Assembly (NCBI RefSeq): GCF_047496725.1
Contig: NC_132981.1
Span: 11,023,501-11,087,500 of the forward strand
From: Anoplolepis gracilipes
Taxonomy: Eukaryota > Arthropoda > Insecta > Hymenoptera > Formicidae
Length of the DNA: 64,000 bases
Direction: 5' to 3'
A program made the translations under genes and the position numbers. The notes under the pieces are model-generated. The model was given only the letters and a program-made list of their open reading frames with translations. It did not search any database and was not told where the DNA came from. Positions 38,241-51,089 of the stretch are shown here, in pieces; within the stretch, counting starts at the first letter, position 1, and each line of letters begins with the position of its first letter.

Positions 38241-39228
38241 GAAAATTCGATTAAACACCATTTTTCTCACTTAAAATTTTGTAAAATTAAATAAATACAA
38301 AAATTTATAATTTTTTCTAATTAAAATTTTTCAAATAAATTTAAAAATAAAAGAAACAAGACTTATTTAATCTATAACGTTAAATTGTTGCGTAATCAAG
38401 ATTTGATTTAAATTTCTACAAAGGAAAGATTTACAGTTTGACAAGAGATATACAAACATTTCATGCACTTCGAAAAATCGTATAGTATGAAGAAAATCGA
38501 TGTTTCTCGAAGCGAGGCAAGGTGCCGATTCGCTTTGTGGCGAAGCGATCAAGGTCCTTCTTATCCTACCGAGAGGCCCGCGATAAGATAAGGCCACTGA
38601 CGGTGCTCGTACTTCCGATCGTGCTTTAAACGCTTCGCCCGCTTCGGTATTTTCTTATATTTGTGACCGGGTAATTAATTTTACTTATTTTGCATGGCGA
38701 TTTGTATGATTATATTCTCGTACTTTTTTATTTTTCTTTATTTTCTTTTTTTCTCTAATTGTCATATACGCATCGTCTGTCAATTCAACGCGATAAAATA
38801 TTTTATGGCGGTATTAATGGCGCGATCGCGCACATGACGCACGAAATTGTCACGACAACTCACGCTGATTATCACCTTCGCCATCCTAGAATACGTTTAT
38901 ACACGTGCTCGAAACGTTCTGTAATGATTATAAATTTACAGAACGCAGTTAGACTATCTGATTCGTCATTGCTCGTCTCGCGATAACGTCGTGTTCTTTT
39001 TTTTCCGAGAGAATTTGAAACATCTTTCACGTGCATGTATGCGTAATCTCAGTATGTAGCCGGTACAAATATTTGAATGATGTAACATATACGTTGTGAC
39101 GGTGGATTTTAGAAAAAGAACGTCAAGGTTACATTTTACGGAGATTATCGAAGCTGTTCTCTCTTCTCGCTCTCTAACGAACGACAAACGAAAACTTATC
39201 TTTATGCAGGAAATAATGTAGCGTTATT
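38240..39228. other. Intron sequence, no gene seen
   Basis: AT-rich with mixed patches (38500-38640, 38760-38990). No exon supported. Confidence 0.55.
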
Positions 39229-39257
39229 CACACACACACACACACACATACACACAC

Positions 39258-39306
<49 letters not shown>
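39229..39306. repeat. (CA)n(TA)n compound microsatellite
   Basis: CA with one TA interruption to about 39258, then TA to 39306 with one TG. Confidence 0.95.
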
Positions 39307-39308
<2 letters not shown>

Positions 39309-39309
39309 A

Positions 39310-42300
39310 GAGTTTATATAACAATGACGCCTGCATACTTGTGTAACTATATTCTATTTTAGAAACCATCACATATTGTTTTTCAACCGTAATCATATCG
39401 TAAATGTAATATAACAATTTTAGTTCTAGAAAATTTTCAAAGGCAGAATTACGACAAAAAAATCGACAAGTTAAAACTCATTTAAAAAAAAAAAAAATAA
39501 AAAAATAATCAAAGAGGATTCTACGATATTGAAAAGCAATATTCTTTATTGTGATGATGTGTACTAGATTTTCTCAAGAGTTATAATATTAATAAATATA
39601 TATATATATATTCGGAGAAGCTTAGTCAAGTGCAAACTAGTCAAAACAATTCAGCGACGATACGTAAACGCGGGTTTTCTTATCTGCGTAACATATCGCG
39701 TCTGTAATCTTGCGAGATGATATTAGCCGAAGCGTAGTTCATCTAAAAACAAATTAGCTCAAAACGTTTACATAGGAGATATATCTTGGAGCAGTCGAAA
39801 AATATTTTAATCATAACACGTCGTAATCTTTTAATATTTAACATTTCCTAGGTATACATGACAAGACTTCCGTTGACATTCTTGTTGACGTGACAGTTAA
39901 TCAAAAATGAAAAACAACAATCGAGTCAAATGTTCTGCAAACGTTAAATGAAATTGTCGAGTACGTTAAAAAAGAAAGCTTTTGCCACACGATGCCAATT
40001 GTAGGCGAGCAAAGTAGCATCGTCATTCGGACATATGTAGCAGGGTGGAACGCTTATGTTAATGAGCCCACACGATTATCAGACAAGGACAGCGAGCGTG
40101 GAGATGATGCCGTAGCGATAGAGACATCCAGACCGGATACGAAGAAGGCCAAAGAGGAGAAGTACCGGATAATCGTCGTCATGGCACATACCGACTATCG
40201 ACGTTCTTAACCCCTGACTGCTTTCCTCGAGAGGTGAGCTCTGGCAAAGAAGGAAATCGCGAACAAACGCACGCATATCTGTATACCAAGGACACGAGCA
40301 CCTCTATATCTGCATCTGAAGATACCGCCAAGACGATGACTTTCGACGCACCTGACAGACAGATAGCGTCTATCTATCCGGTGCGACCGATAATTATTCC
40401 TCTCGAATCAAGGCTAATGCGATTTTTACAACGACGAAATTGTTTTATTATACGTCTCATTGTGCTTGTATAAATTACGGAATTTTTGGCACATTAAACA
40501 ATCAATTTGAATCGCTCTATTTTTTTAACCGCTACTATAAATCTAGTATCGGCAAACACGCATTGAAATTGGCGATTAGTAATTAAATTATTCAGGCAAT
40601 TTTGTACATTTTTGGAAAACCTATCTACATTATACTATTCTACGCATTGACGAAGCCAACTGTGCAACGGTGACCAGGAAGATCCTGGTTGTGAGGCACG
40701 ATAACGGATTCTCGAAGTATACTGTTACTACGCCTGAGAGAACGTACTAGTGAGCGACTACCGGACGATTGGCACGGAACGAAGTATCGAACCGTAAAAC
40801 AATTGTCTAAAAATATCCGCGGCGGAAAAAAAAGCTCGTCAGTCCGTGGATCCAGTCATGGAATAATCCCGAACCAAGTCGAAGACAATACTCTTGATCA
40901 GAATCTTTTACAACGCGAAGAAATTAATAGACATTATGGAATCACGAAATATGTATGCATAAAATTTCATTCAACAATCGATATTATATAAAAGCATCAA
41001 GTTTAACTATCAATTTTATCATTGATAAATAATTCCCATTGTCAATAATAATCTTGCGCAAATGATCCTGTAATTTGTCCGTTCCTTGTCTTGTAATTTC
41101 ACATAAAATTACAGATTCTGAATTGATCGAGAAAAAGGTAAAAAAAAGTGAATGGTCAATTAATACGCGACACCGTTCTCGATTAATAATCATACGTCAG
41201 GCGCATATTGCAAAAGATTGAGGACAAAAAACGTCACACGAATGAAACGTGAGGATTTAGAATTTTGATTAGAAAAGCATTTTGTACAAATAGCGGGATA
41301 TATCGCGATTATCAGCGACACGAAGCATAAATAGTACAGTAAAGTTTAAATGGCGGCAAGAGGCGAGCGTCGCGAGAGATTCCTTCGGCCACGCGATACA
41401 GTTTTTCGTAAAACCTCGCGTGACTGCAAGAATCCTTCTCCCTTTTTCTCCTCCAGCTACCCTTCCACGCGCAGATCCGAGAAAAAAAGTTTACATACGC
41501 CTTCACACAAAGTTCCACCCCGATTCGTGAGATGCACGTGCGAGTGTTCTTTCGCGTGACGGCGAATTATTATGACTGCTATAACGACAAATTACTCATT
41601 TATATCACCATGCAGAGTATCTCAGAAATTTTGCACTGTTCGTCAACATAAAAGAAAGAAAAAGAGAATCAATATTTTTAAGAAATTATATAGAATTTAT
41701 ATGGAAAGTTTCTCGACGACAAATATATTTTTTTTAAAGCGATCCTGTGAATCAATTCTAATTTATAGAAATAAAAATAATAAAGTTTTGTGTTTGTAGT
41801 ATTTAAATATTTCCTTTAACAAAATCTTAATTTAAAGAATATTTAAATATTTAATATAAAAAATTAAAAATATCTGGAAAAATATAATATTGTTAAGTAA
41901 TAATTTTTATTAATTCCCTAAAGAAAAAAGAGGGCACAAATTCGTGAAAAAAATGCAATTTTAAAGCCTAGCCTATATAATTCCATCATCTTCTGCTGTA
42001 ATTTGTGGAATTGCTTTCAAATGTGCAAAGATGCTTTCTTTAAAAATAAACGGAGACACACGCAGCTTTCTCGATATACTGAGCGAGATATCAACAATGT
42101 ATGTACTTATTTTCATGTATAATCAAATATATGTATGTTTGTAAATTATTCTTCTTATAGTAATTTTTATCTTATGGTATGTTCATTACGCACGACAAGG
42201 AAGCACTTAACCAGTATTGATCTTATATAAAAATCGGTCCTATCCAACGTAACAGAAAATTTTCATGTATGCGTATATATAGATATATGTATATAATATT

Positions 42301-42855
42301 TGCTAATAAAACATTACAAGAAAAGATTGTAATGTATAAATATAAAATTAACTATTGGACCATTTTACCAAATCAGGCGTCATAAAATCTTATGTACTCC
42401 GAATGATGTGTATGAATCATGAAATAATCATTGTCCAATGACTCCAAATTTCAAACCATCAAAATCTCTGCACGTAACAGAGAACATTTTTTCATCACGT
42501 TAAATGTAGTTACGTTTCAAAATATGTGTCCACTAGCACTTGTCAAGTTTTCGTCCAAGAGAGAAAATGAATAAAGTGTTGCAATTCGATATAACGTTCT
42601 TGATTATGTCAAATATATAAATATCAAAAATTTTAAGAGCAAAAAAAGTCACTCGAAGGAAGAAAAAACAAATAAAGAATCTCTTTTTATATTAATTTTA
42701 AATTTAAAGATACAATAAGCATATTTGTAACAAACAAATAAAAATTATGACAAATCGTGATTATATTTACAACAATTTTCATTGCCTCTCAAAACTCTGC
42801 GAGCTGATGGTCAGTAAAAATCAATAAAATTATTCGTCAATAATTGTCGCTCTAG
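39310..42855. other. AT-rich intron proximal to the Chip exon, no gene seen
   Basis: Includes a short hairpin ACCAGGA...TCCTGGT (40673-40689), (TA)n near 39597-39611, and moderately GC-rich patches at 40000-40400 and 41340-41560 whose frames are unrecognised. The 42000-42850 end is plain AT-rich sequence. Confidence 0.5.
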
Positions 42856-42873
42856 CCCCCCCCCCCCCCGCCC
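42856..42873 (-). repeat. C14 run (G14 in the transcript sense) after the intronic hairpin
   Basis: C14 at 42856-42869, then G and CCC. In the Chip transcript sense this is GGGC followed by G14, about 57-74 nt from the donor. Intronic G-runs near donors are known to act as splicing enhancers and can form quadruplexes. Here the run is directly attached to the hairpin. Confidence 0.7.
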
Positions 42874-42905
42874 GTACGTTTTTCTCTCCGAGAGATAAAC
42901 GTACG
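42873..42905 (-). repeat. Near-perfect 33-bp hairpin just inside the Chip intron
   Basis: Two 16-base arms (CGTACGTTTATCTCTC on the minus strand and its partner at 42873-42888) pair with a single A-A mismatch around one central base. The hairpin starts 24 nt after the donor GT, so in the pre-mRNA it would form a tight stem-loop next to the 5' splice site. It may influence splicing or RNA processing; that role is inference. Confidence 0.75.
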
Positions 42906-42923
42906 AAACGTGTAGTTGAATGA

Positions 42924-42933
42924 ATTTACCTGA
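42924..42933 (-). other. 5' splice site of the Chip first coding exon
   Basis: On the minus strand the exon ends TACTTCAG and the intron starts GTAAATTC, a good match to the metazoan donor consensus. The last exonic base is 42930 and the first intronic base 42929. The intron is phase 2: it splits a codon beginning AG, which would give Arg or Ser. That fits the Arg in this place in vertebrate LDB2. Reading through instead gives one Arg and a TAA stop directly, losing the whole conserved domain, so splicing is much more likely. Confidence 0.75.
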
Positions 42934-43810
42934 AGTAATGCGATCCAAAGGGCGAACAGAAGAACGGGTCGTTGTGCATGTGTGGCTGTCCAGGTACCCC
43001 TGGTCCCTGAGGATGCGCGTGCGGTCCCATCGGACCGCTAGGCCCCGGGCCGCACATACCGGGCGCGCCTTGAGGCTGCATACCGACCGGACCCATCATA
43101 CCAGCCGGGCCCATGGGATGGGGCGCCGCTGGATGATGCGGCGAACTGACCATGTGCGGTCCCGGGTGATGGGGATGGGGCGAGGGTCCACCGCCCCCCA
43201 TATGGGGGTGAGGAGTATGGGGTGAGCCGCTCATCATGCCATGAGGGGGCATCGGATGGGGACTCGGCGAAGCGCCGTTGAGATGGGGTGCGGCGTTTAC
43301 ACCGCCATGAGGGGTCGGCGGGCCGCCGTGTGTCGGCGTAGTCGCTGGCTGCGGCGGCGGCAGACTCGGCGGGCCCCCTGGGCCTGTGCCCGCGAGCGGC
43401 GGCAACGGGCCGTTCGCCATGTTGTTGAGTTGCGTGAGCGATGCCGCCGCCGACGCCATCGCCTGAAGAGGATTCGTGGCGCCGCTCGCCGTGTTGATGC
43501 CTAAGGCGTTGTTGCCGAGATGATGGTTACTGTTGACAGTATTATTGGGATTGCCGGCACCGAGCGGCGTGTTATTGTTGCTGTTAGCGTGGTTGAGATT
43601 GTTGGGGTTGACGTTGCTGTTAACGGCGACGCCGCCACCGAGGGATTGCAGGGACGGTGGCAGCGGTGGCGAGCCGGCGGGGGGCGCTGCCGGGCCCCCG
43701 AGGCACCGGCCCGACGGACCGGGGGCGGTTACGCTGCTGGGTGCTACCGGCACGCCGGCGTGGAGTGGGATTCCACCTGGAGGGCGCTGTGCCACGCTCA
43801 CCGCCGGCAT
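42930..43810 (-). CDS. Chi: First coding exon of Chip / LIM-domain-binding protein (partial gene)
   Basis: Chip/Ldb proteins are nuclear adaptors that dimerise and bridge LIM-homeodomain, LIM-only and GATA factors, supporting enhancer-promoter contact. This exon gives 293 codons plus two bases. Residues 1-60 are Pro/Gly/Ala/Ser-rich, about 64-101 Asn-rich, 135-170 Pro-rich and 175-280 His/Pro/Gly/Met-rich. Residues 279-293 read HNDPFFCSPFGSHYF, which resembles the HDPFYSSPFGPFYRR start of vertebrate LDB2 and lies just before the dimerisation domain. The frame then meets TAA only beyond a consensus donor (AG|GTAAAT), so I read the last codon as split by an intron. The start is the ATG at 43808-43810, with G at -3; an in-frame TGA lies at 43829-43831. 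The GTG at 43825 is less likely. The dimerisation, LIM-interaction and nuclear-localisation parts are not in this exon and were not found downstream. Family assignment is by remembered similarity, not a search. Confidence 0.8.
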
Positions 43811-44329
43811 CACTCCCCCCTCCACGGCTCAACGCTCTTCACCCTCGCCGCCAACTTCCGCTGGGATTTAGATCAGACTGCCAAGAGCGTCTTCGTCTTC
43901 GTCTTCGTCTTCCTTCCTCTTCGCCCTTCTTCCTTCTATTTTGCTTTCTCTTTCTCCTTTCTTTCTGCCTCGCTTTTGGTATAGTCATATAATATATCCT
44001 TCTCCTTTTCAACTTTCAACGACAAAGTTTGAATCGTGATCTTTGTCAACCGTACCGCGTGCTACAGTCGCTATCCCGCAATTCTTCGAAACATCTATCA
44101 AATTCTTGAGTTTTGAGATAGCGTTGAAGAACTGATCGCACTTTTCAAATTTTCACTGTCAAACCGACAACGTTGCTTGATTCTCCTGTCACAAGTGATC
44201 ACTGCGAAGGGACGTTACGTATCACTGCACATTAGAGGAACAAGTTATATTTCGACACGAACGAGGGAAACGAAGCACGTGTTTTTCCCGCGTTACATAT
44301 CGGACGGAAGGTATCTTGGCGGACGTTTC

Positions 44330-44332
<3 letters not shown>

Positions 44333-44365
<33 letters not shown>
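44333..44365. repeat. T33 homopolymer
   Basis: Pure T run, A33 in the Chip sense. It lies between the candidate leader donor (45021) and the nearer of the candidate acceptors (44156), so it may be intronic. Confidence 0.95.
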
Positions 44366-44367
<2 letters not shown>

Positions 44368-45165
44368 CGCGTAATCACCTTTATTATCCAAGTATTCGCT
44401 TCGCATCAAACTCGCGAACGATCCCTTCGATCGCACAGATCCCTTTTCAGTCGCGCGAAAAAATCTTTCGCGTGTTAGCCTACGTGTAAAGAAATGACGG
44501 CCACCTGTTCGCGTCTTTCCGCGATAAACTGTGGAAAACTTGACGAATCCTCTCTCTTCTTTCACGAGTGCCCTCTATCGCAATCGCATACGATCGACTC
44601 GATTCATCAACAACGATTCGTCACAGCGCGCAAAGTATACGTATATAATATATTCACTTTCCTCGTAGATTCGGCTCTCGTTTCTAATCTACGTGCGTAC
44701 GCGCGTGTCTCCGTTATGTTTATACATGAAAAAAAAAAAAAATTTGAAATATAGACGGCCAGTATACACACCGATCGCGTGTTCCACGACGCTGCGGTTA
44801 CGACATACTCGGCACGCAATCACCCGGCACACGAAGAGGGGGAGAGAGTTAATGCCACTGGCCAACAACGACGCGTCCGCTGCGGCACGTGGCCGTCACG
44901 TCGTGTCGGTCGACGTCGCGACGCGCAGCAGCACCTACGTCGCGGATCAGCGCTACTCGTCGCCAGCCGGCCATCCTCGCGCCACCGAAATCACCCTTCT
45001 CCTCCTCCTCCTACTACTCACTTCCTCTAACACCTACACGACACGCCGCTACCTACACTCCGCGCCGGCTGCTGCTCCCGCGGGATCTCTCGCATCCCTT
45101 CTCCCGCCCAGCCCCCCCCTCAGTCGCCACTCGGCGACCCGAAAACCAAGCCGGCACGAGCACGC

Positions 45166-45212
45166 CGCTGCTGCTGCTGCTGTTGCTGCTGCTGCTCCTG
45201 CTCCTGCTGCTC
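45166..45212. repeat. CTG/CAG triplet tract in the Chip leader region
   Basis: About 15 CTG-type triplets with single TTG and CTC interruptions. In the Chip transcript sense this is a CAG/CAA/GAG tract about 260-306 nt downstream of the candidate start. In one minus frame it would code a Glu/Gln run, but that frame shows no other protein-like features, so it is more likely untranslated. Confidence 0.8.
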
Positions 45213-45469
45213 GACCGACGATGTTACGCGTCTCGGCATTCTCTTCGCGCGCTTTGTCGAAACTTGGGTCACAACGCACTCCGAAATGCTGAGAATTCGA
45301 TTCGTTCGAGACTTTTTGTTTACCGGCACTGTACGCGCGATTCACAAGGACGTTGCGATGTAAACGGCGTCGCGTGTAGTACTGAGGCTTTCGAAATCAC
45401 TCGACACACTCCGTCTCGATGTTTACTTCACAGAGGACGCGGAAACGTTTAAAACACTTGCGACGCAGC

Positions 45470-45500
45470 ACTGAAACGTATTCACACGACGTATAATATA
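45470..45500 (-). promoter_or_regulatory. Candidate Chip core promoter: TATA box plus initiator
   Basis: On the minus strand TATATTATA starts at 45500, and a TTTCAGTG initiator has its A at 45472, 28 bases downstream. This is the normal TATA-to-start spacing in insects. It lies 1.66 kb upstream of the Chip ATG in the right orientation, inside the GC-rich island and below GC-box-like repeats. TATA-like words are common in AT-rich DNA, but this one sits in a GC-rich setting, which makes it more credible. Confidence 0.4.
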
Positions 45501-45664
45501 CGCGCGTTGCCGCCGCGCTGCGTGTCACACAGAGCGACGAACACGCGACACGAGCGACAAGAATCCGAGTACCAAACTCCACGATAGCGCTCGCGTTACT
45601 GAGGAAACGGCAAGTACGACGGCGCTGTAATCGCCTCTCCTGTCGAGGACGCTGCGCGGCGAAG

Positions 45665-45702
45665 ACTGGCGACTGGCGGCTGGCGGCTGGCGGCTGGGGG
45701 CT
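45665..45702. repeat. Short GGCTGGC heptamer repeat
   Basis: Four imperfect copies of a GGCTGGC-like heptamer upstream of the candidate Chip start. G-rich on the plus strand. Confidence 0.7.
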
Positions 45703-45864
45703 AGGGAGGCGAAGAGAGAAGAGAGGGAAGCGACGCGCGGCAGCGTCGAGCAAACGAGTGGAGGGGGGAGAAGATCGTGAGATCGTCGGTGGGGAGGCGA
45801 GGGAAGAGGGGAGGGATGCCGGGCGACGAGAAAACCTCATACACGATACTCGCGAGAATGAAAG

Positions 45865-45896
45865 AGGCGGAGGACGGAGGGCGGAGGGCGGAGGGG
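45865..45896. repeat. GGGCGGA repeat, GC-box-like
   Basis: Tandem GGAGGGC units create two overlapping GGGCGG boxes (Sp1/KLF-type sites) and enough G-runs to form a quadruplex on the plus strand. It lies about 0.4 kb upstream of the candidate Chip start. The regulatory role is inference. Confidence 0.6.
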
Positions 45897-45988
45897 TGCC
45901 ACGTGAGCGCGCGACGTCCACGCAATGGACACGGTCCTAACCTCACATGTCGTTCTCCCGACGAACCTTTTCGAGTTACCCCTTCCTT

Positions 45989-46006
45989 CCCCCCCCCCCC
46001 CCCCCC
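45989..46006. repeat. C18 homopolymer
   Basis: Uninterrupted run of 18 C on the plus strand at the outer edge of the Chip promoter island. With the C14 run at 42856 it brackets the exon-promoter block. Confidence 0.85.
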
Positions 46007-46009
46007 GCC

Positions 46010-49055
<3,046 letters not shown>

Positions 49056-49379
49056 CAATGTCTCCGACATATTTAACGTATATTTAACTCATAACTTCGC
49101 CAAACGTACCAGAGTCGAAAATAGAATGACTCGACACACTCGGGCATAAAACGCGATCATCACGGACGTTTTTCAGAATCGGAATCGTGCCAGCCTAGTA
49201 GAGAACCTGTTACCATAATAACATTCTACTTCTCTTGATCTCGAGTTCATCGAACTCTTGCGTTCTCCCGCTGACTTCCTTTCGTTTGTTACAAATTGCT
49301 ACGCGATCTCCAACGGCAATTAACGGTTGCCATCGTTTCGGCAATAAATAAAAAAATCTCCACGCGGCCTTTAACTCTT

Positions 49380-49740
49380 CAATTTCGATCCCAGATGCCT
49401 TTTTTGCCCCGCCCTACCATTTTGAGAGTCTCGCGCGCGCGAGTGAGCGTGGCGACGCTCGCGGGATCCGAATGAAATTTTCTGAACGTGGGTGGTGTTT
49501 CTGGTCTACACCTCACGTACAGCCTTCTGCCATCCTCTAGCTCGAGGCTGGAAGAAAGAGCTGGTCTGGTCTGGGGATGGACTACCAGGAATTCTCCGGG
49601 ACCATTAATCTGTTTCGTGTGACAACCGAGGTCCCCTCTCCCTCCACTTTCCCTTTTGTCCTTTCGAGATCCCTCGCACCCCCGCTCACGGTCCTAGGCG
49701 TATTCGATGCAGGTAGGCATATCTGCCTACCTACCTACTC
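49380..49740. promoter_or_regulatory. CpG-rich patch with palindromes
   Basis: CTCGCGCGCGCGAG at 49430-49443 is a perfect, Z-DNA-prone palindrome, followed at once by a GAGCG...CGCTC hairpin. AGGTAGGCA...TGCCTACCT at 49711-49732 is a perfect 9-bp-arm hairpin with a 4-base loop. Candidate control region only. Confidence 0.35.
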
Positions 49741-49744
49741 AGGC

Positions 49745-50920
49745 CCAACTTGATCCGAGAAAACCGAAGCATTGTCCAAAGAACCAGATGTAATAGACTA
49801 AGCAGCTTTGATTCGACCAAGCCAGTGGTCAAGCATTATTATTATTCACTCATCGCTTCGTTCGAGAAGCAAAAACGAAGGAAATGCCAACGAAAATGAT
49901 GACAAATTGCGACAAGAGAAAACATACGTGTCGTCGATCGTATTGATTTCCGGTGGATCCACCTGTTTCATTAGACGCAACAAAAACGGGTTACATCTCG
50001 AACGAGAGAGACTACTTTTTCCTCTAGGACGGATCGAAGTCGGTGGATCTATATCCCGGCATAATTGATCGCGGACAGCGGGCGAGCGCCTGCGTAAGAG
50101 CGATGTGGTACTTTGTGCCTCTTTCACGCTGATTTGTGGTTTGCACCCCGCACGCAGGTTGGCCGAGCAAGCGGTGGGAGTCGATTATCTCTCCCTTCGA
50201 GGAGCGAACCGCTCACGTATCACGTCTATACATGACGTACGGCGTGTATTTACCTTTGCGCTTCGCAGCGAGTTAATGCCTGACGGCTTCTTCGTCAGCT
50301 GCGCGAATGTATACGCGCTTGAAAAAAAATTCCACGACATGATTAGAAAAAACTTTGGAAGAAAATCACCCTCGTTAATTGATACATGCGAAAGAATTGT
50401 ATTGTATTATATTAAAAAATAATAATGCACAATTTCAACATGTAAAATTATTTAAATTTTGAAATAATTAATCGCTCTCATTAATAAAGAATAATAATAA
50501 TAACATGATGATGATGATGATGGCTCAAATAGTAACGTCAACTGATGGCTAACGGATTGACAAAATTCTATTTATTTTATTCGTTTTATTTCTTACAATA
50601 TTTAACATATATTTATATATTTATTATTTATATAACAAATTTACACAACAGTGCATCTGAAGTAAAAATTCTTTTTTTATCATTTTTTTTTAATTGGAAA
50701 AAACTAAAAAAAAAAAAAGTGATAGATAAGTATACATTTAATATGTTGCAAAATTTAAATGCAATTTTCAAAGTTATTTACAGCATCTGTAAATGCAAAA
50801 TCGAAAAGATCAGTTACTTTACAAGTTGGTTTTAAAAGAATGGATCTCCAGCGGGGACTATACGCCTCTATTTCGCCTTGAATCCATCAAAATGCCACGC
50901 GCCAAATTTCATCGGAGCCA
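49745..50920. other. Flank sequence, no gene seen
   Basis: Mixed to 50400, then AT-rich with (ATG)5 near 50505-50520. A 105-codon frame at 50105-50422 starts at GTG and is unrecognised. Confidence 0.5.
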
Positions 50921-50972
50921 TCGAAGGATTCGTTGAAATGAATCCTTACGCGAAAGTTCGTTGTTCGGGACA

Positions 50973-51009
50973 GCGCGCGCGCACACGCACACACACACGC
51001 ACACACACG
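50973..51009. repeat. (CG)n(CA)n microsatellite
   Basis: Short GCGCGC run followed by CA units with CGCA interruptions. Confidence 0.85.
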
Positions 51010-51089
51010 AGAGTATCGGGGCCATCAAGTAGACCAACGGGCGTCGCTAAAGAAGAAGGAACAATTAGAGGCCAAATAAAGACGAGGAG

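Larger units (their letters stand above)
1..42929 (-). other. Probable first coding intron of Chip (runs off the window)
   Basis: Everything from the donor to base 1 is read as intron, because the rest of the conserved Ldb protein must lie downstream on the minus strand and was not found. I looked for the dimerisation-domain coding signature (the two adjacent Trp codons of the DNLWWDAF block) and saw none. Short exons could be missed by eye. The span holds CpG-rich islands, microsatellites and candidate regulatory sites listed separately. A different gene nested here cannot be excluded. Confidence 0.5.
43811..45472 (-). other. Probable Chip leader region (5' UTR, possibly with a short intron)
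   Basis: This lies between the ATG and a TATA/initiator pair. It is GC- and CpG-rich and, in transcript sense, purine-rich near the ATG (GAC/GAA repeats at 43889-43913). A single 1.66-kb leader would carry many upstream ATGs and an A33 run, so an intron is likely. Possible parts are a donor GAA|GTGAGT with the first intron base at 45021, and acceptors ending ACAG at 44529 (CCACAG) or 44156 (TTGACAG). None is proven. Several overlapping open frames on both strands are by-products of high GC. Confidence 0.35.
44100..45960. promoter_or_regulatory. CpG-rich promoter island upstream of Chip
   Basis: Composition changes sharply from the AT-rich flanks to GC-rich sequence full of CpG. It contains the TATA/Inr pair, CACGTG at 44886-44891, the triplet tract and the G-rich repeats. 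No coding exon could be recognised. The multiple long open frames here lie on both strands, are full of simple-repeat residues and have no family resemblance. Confidence 0.5.

Noticed and set aside
43823..43825. GTG as the Chip start, five codons upstream of the ATG
   Set aside because: Non-ATG start; an in-frame TGA lies two codons further upstream and the ATG at 43808-43810 has a good context.
43241..43984. Long plus-strand open frames opposite the Chip exon
   Set aside because: They are antisense shadows of a GC-rich exon, rich in Arg and without any recognisable domain.
44693..45921. Frames up to 199 codons near the Chip promoter
   Set aside because: They overlap on both strands, contain poly-Leu, poly-Ala or poly-Gln from triplet repeats and match no family.
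50105..50422. 105-codon plus-strand frame
   Set aside because: GTG start, tail running into AT-rich sequence and no family resemblance.
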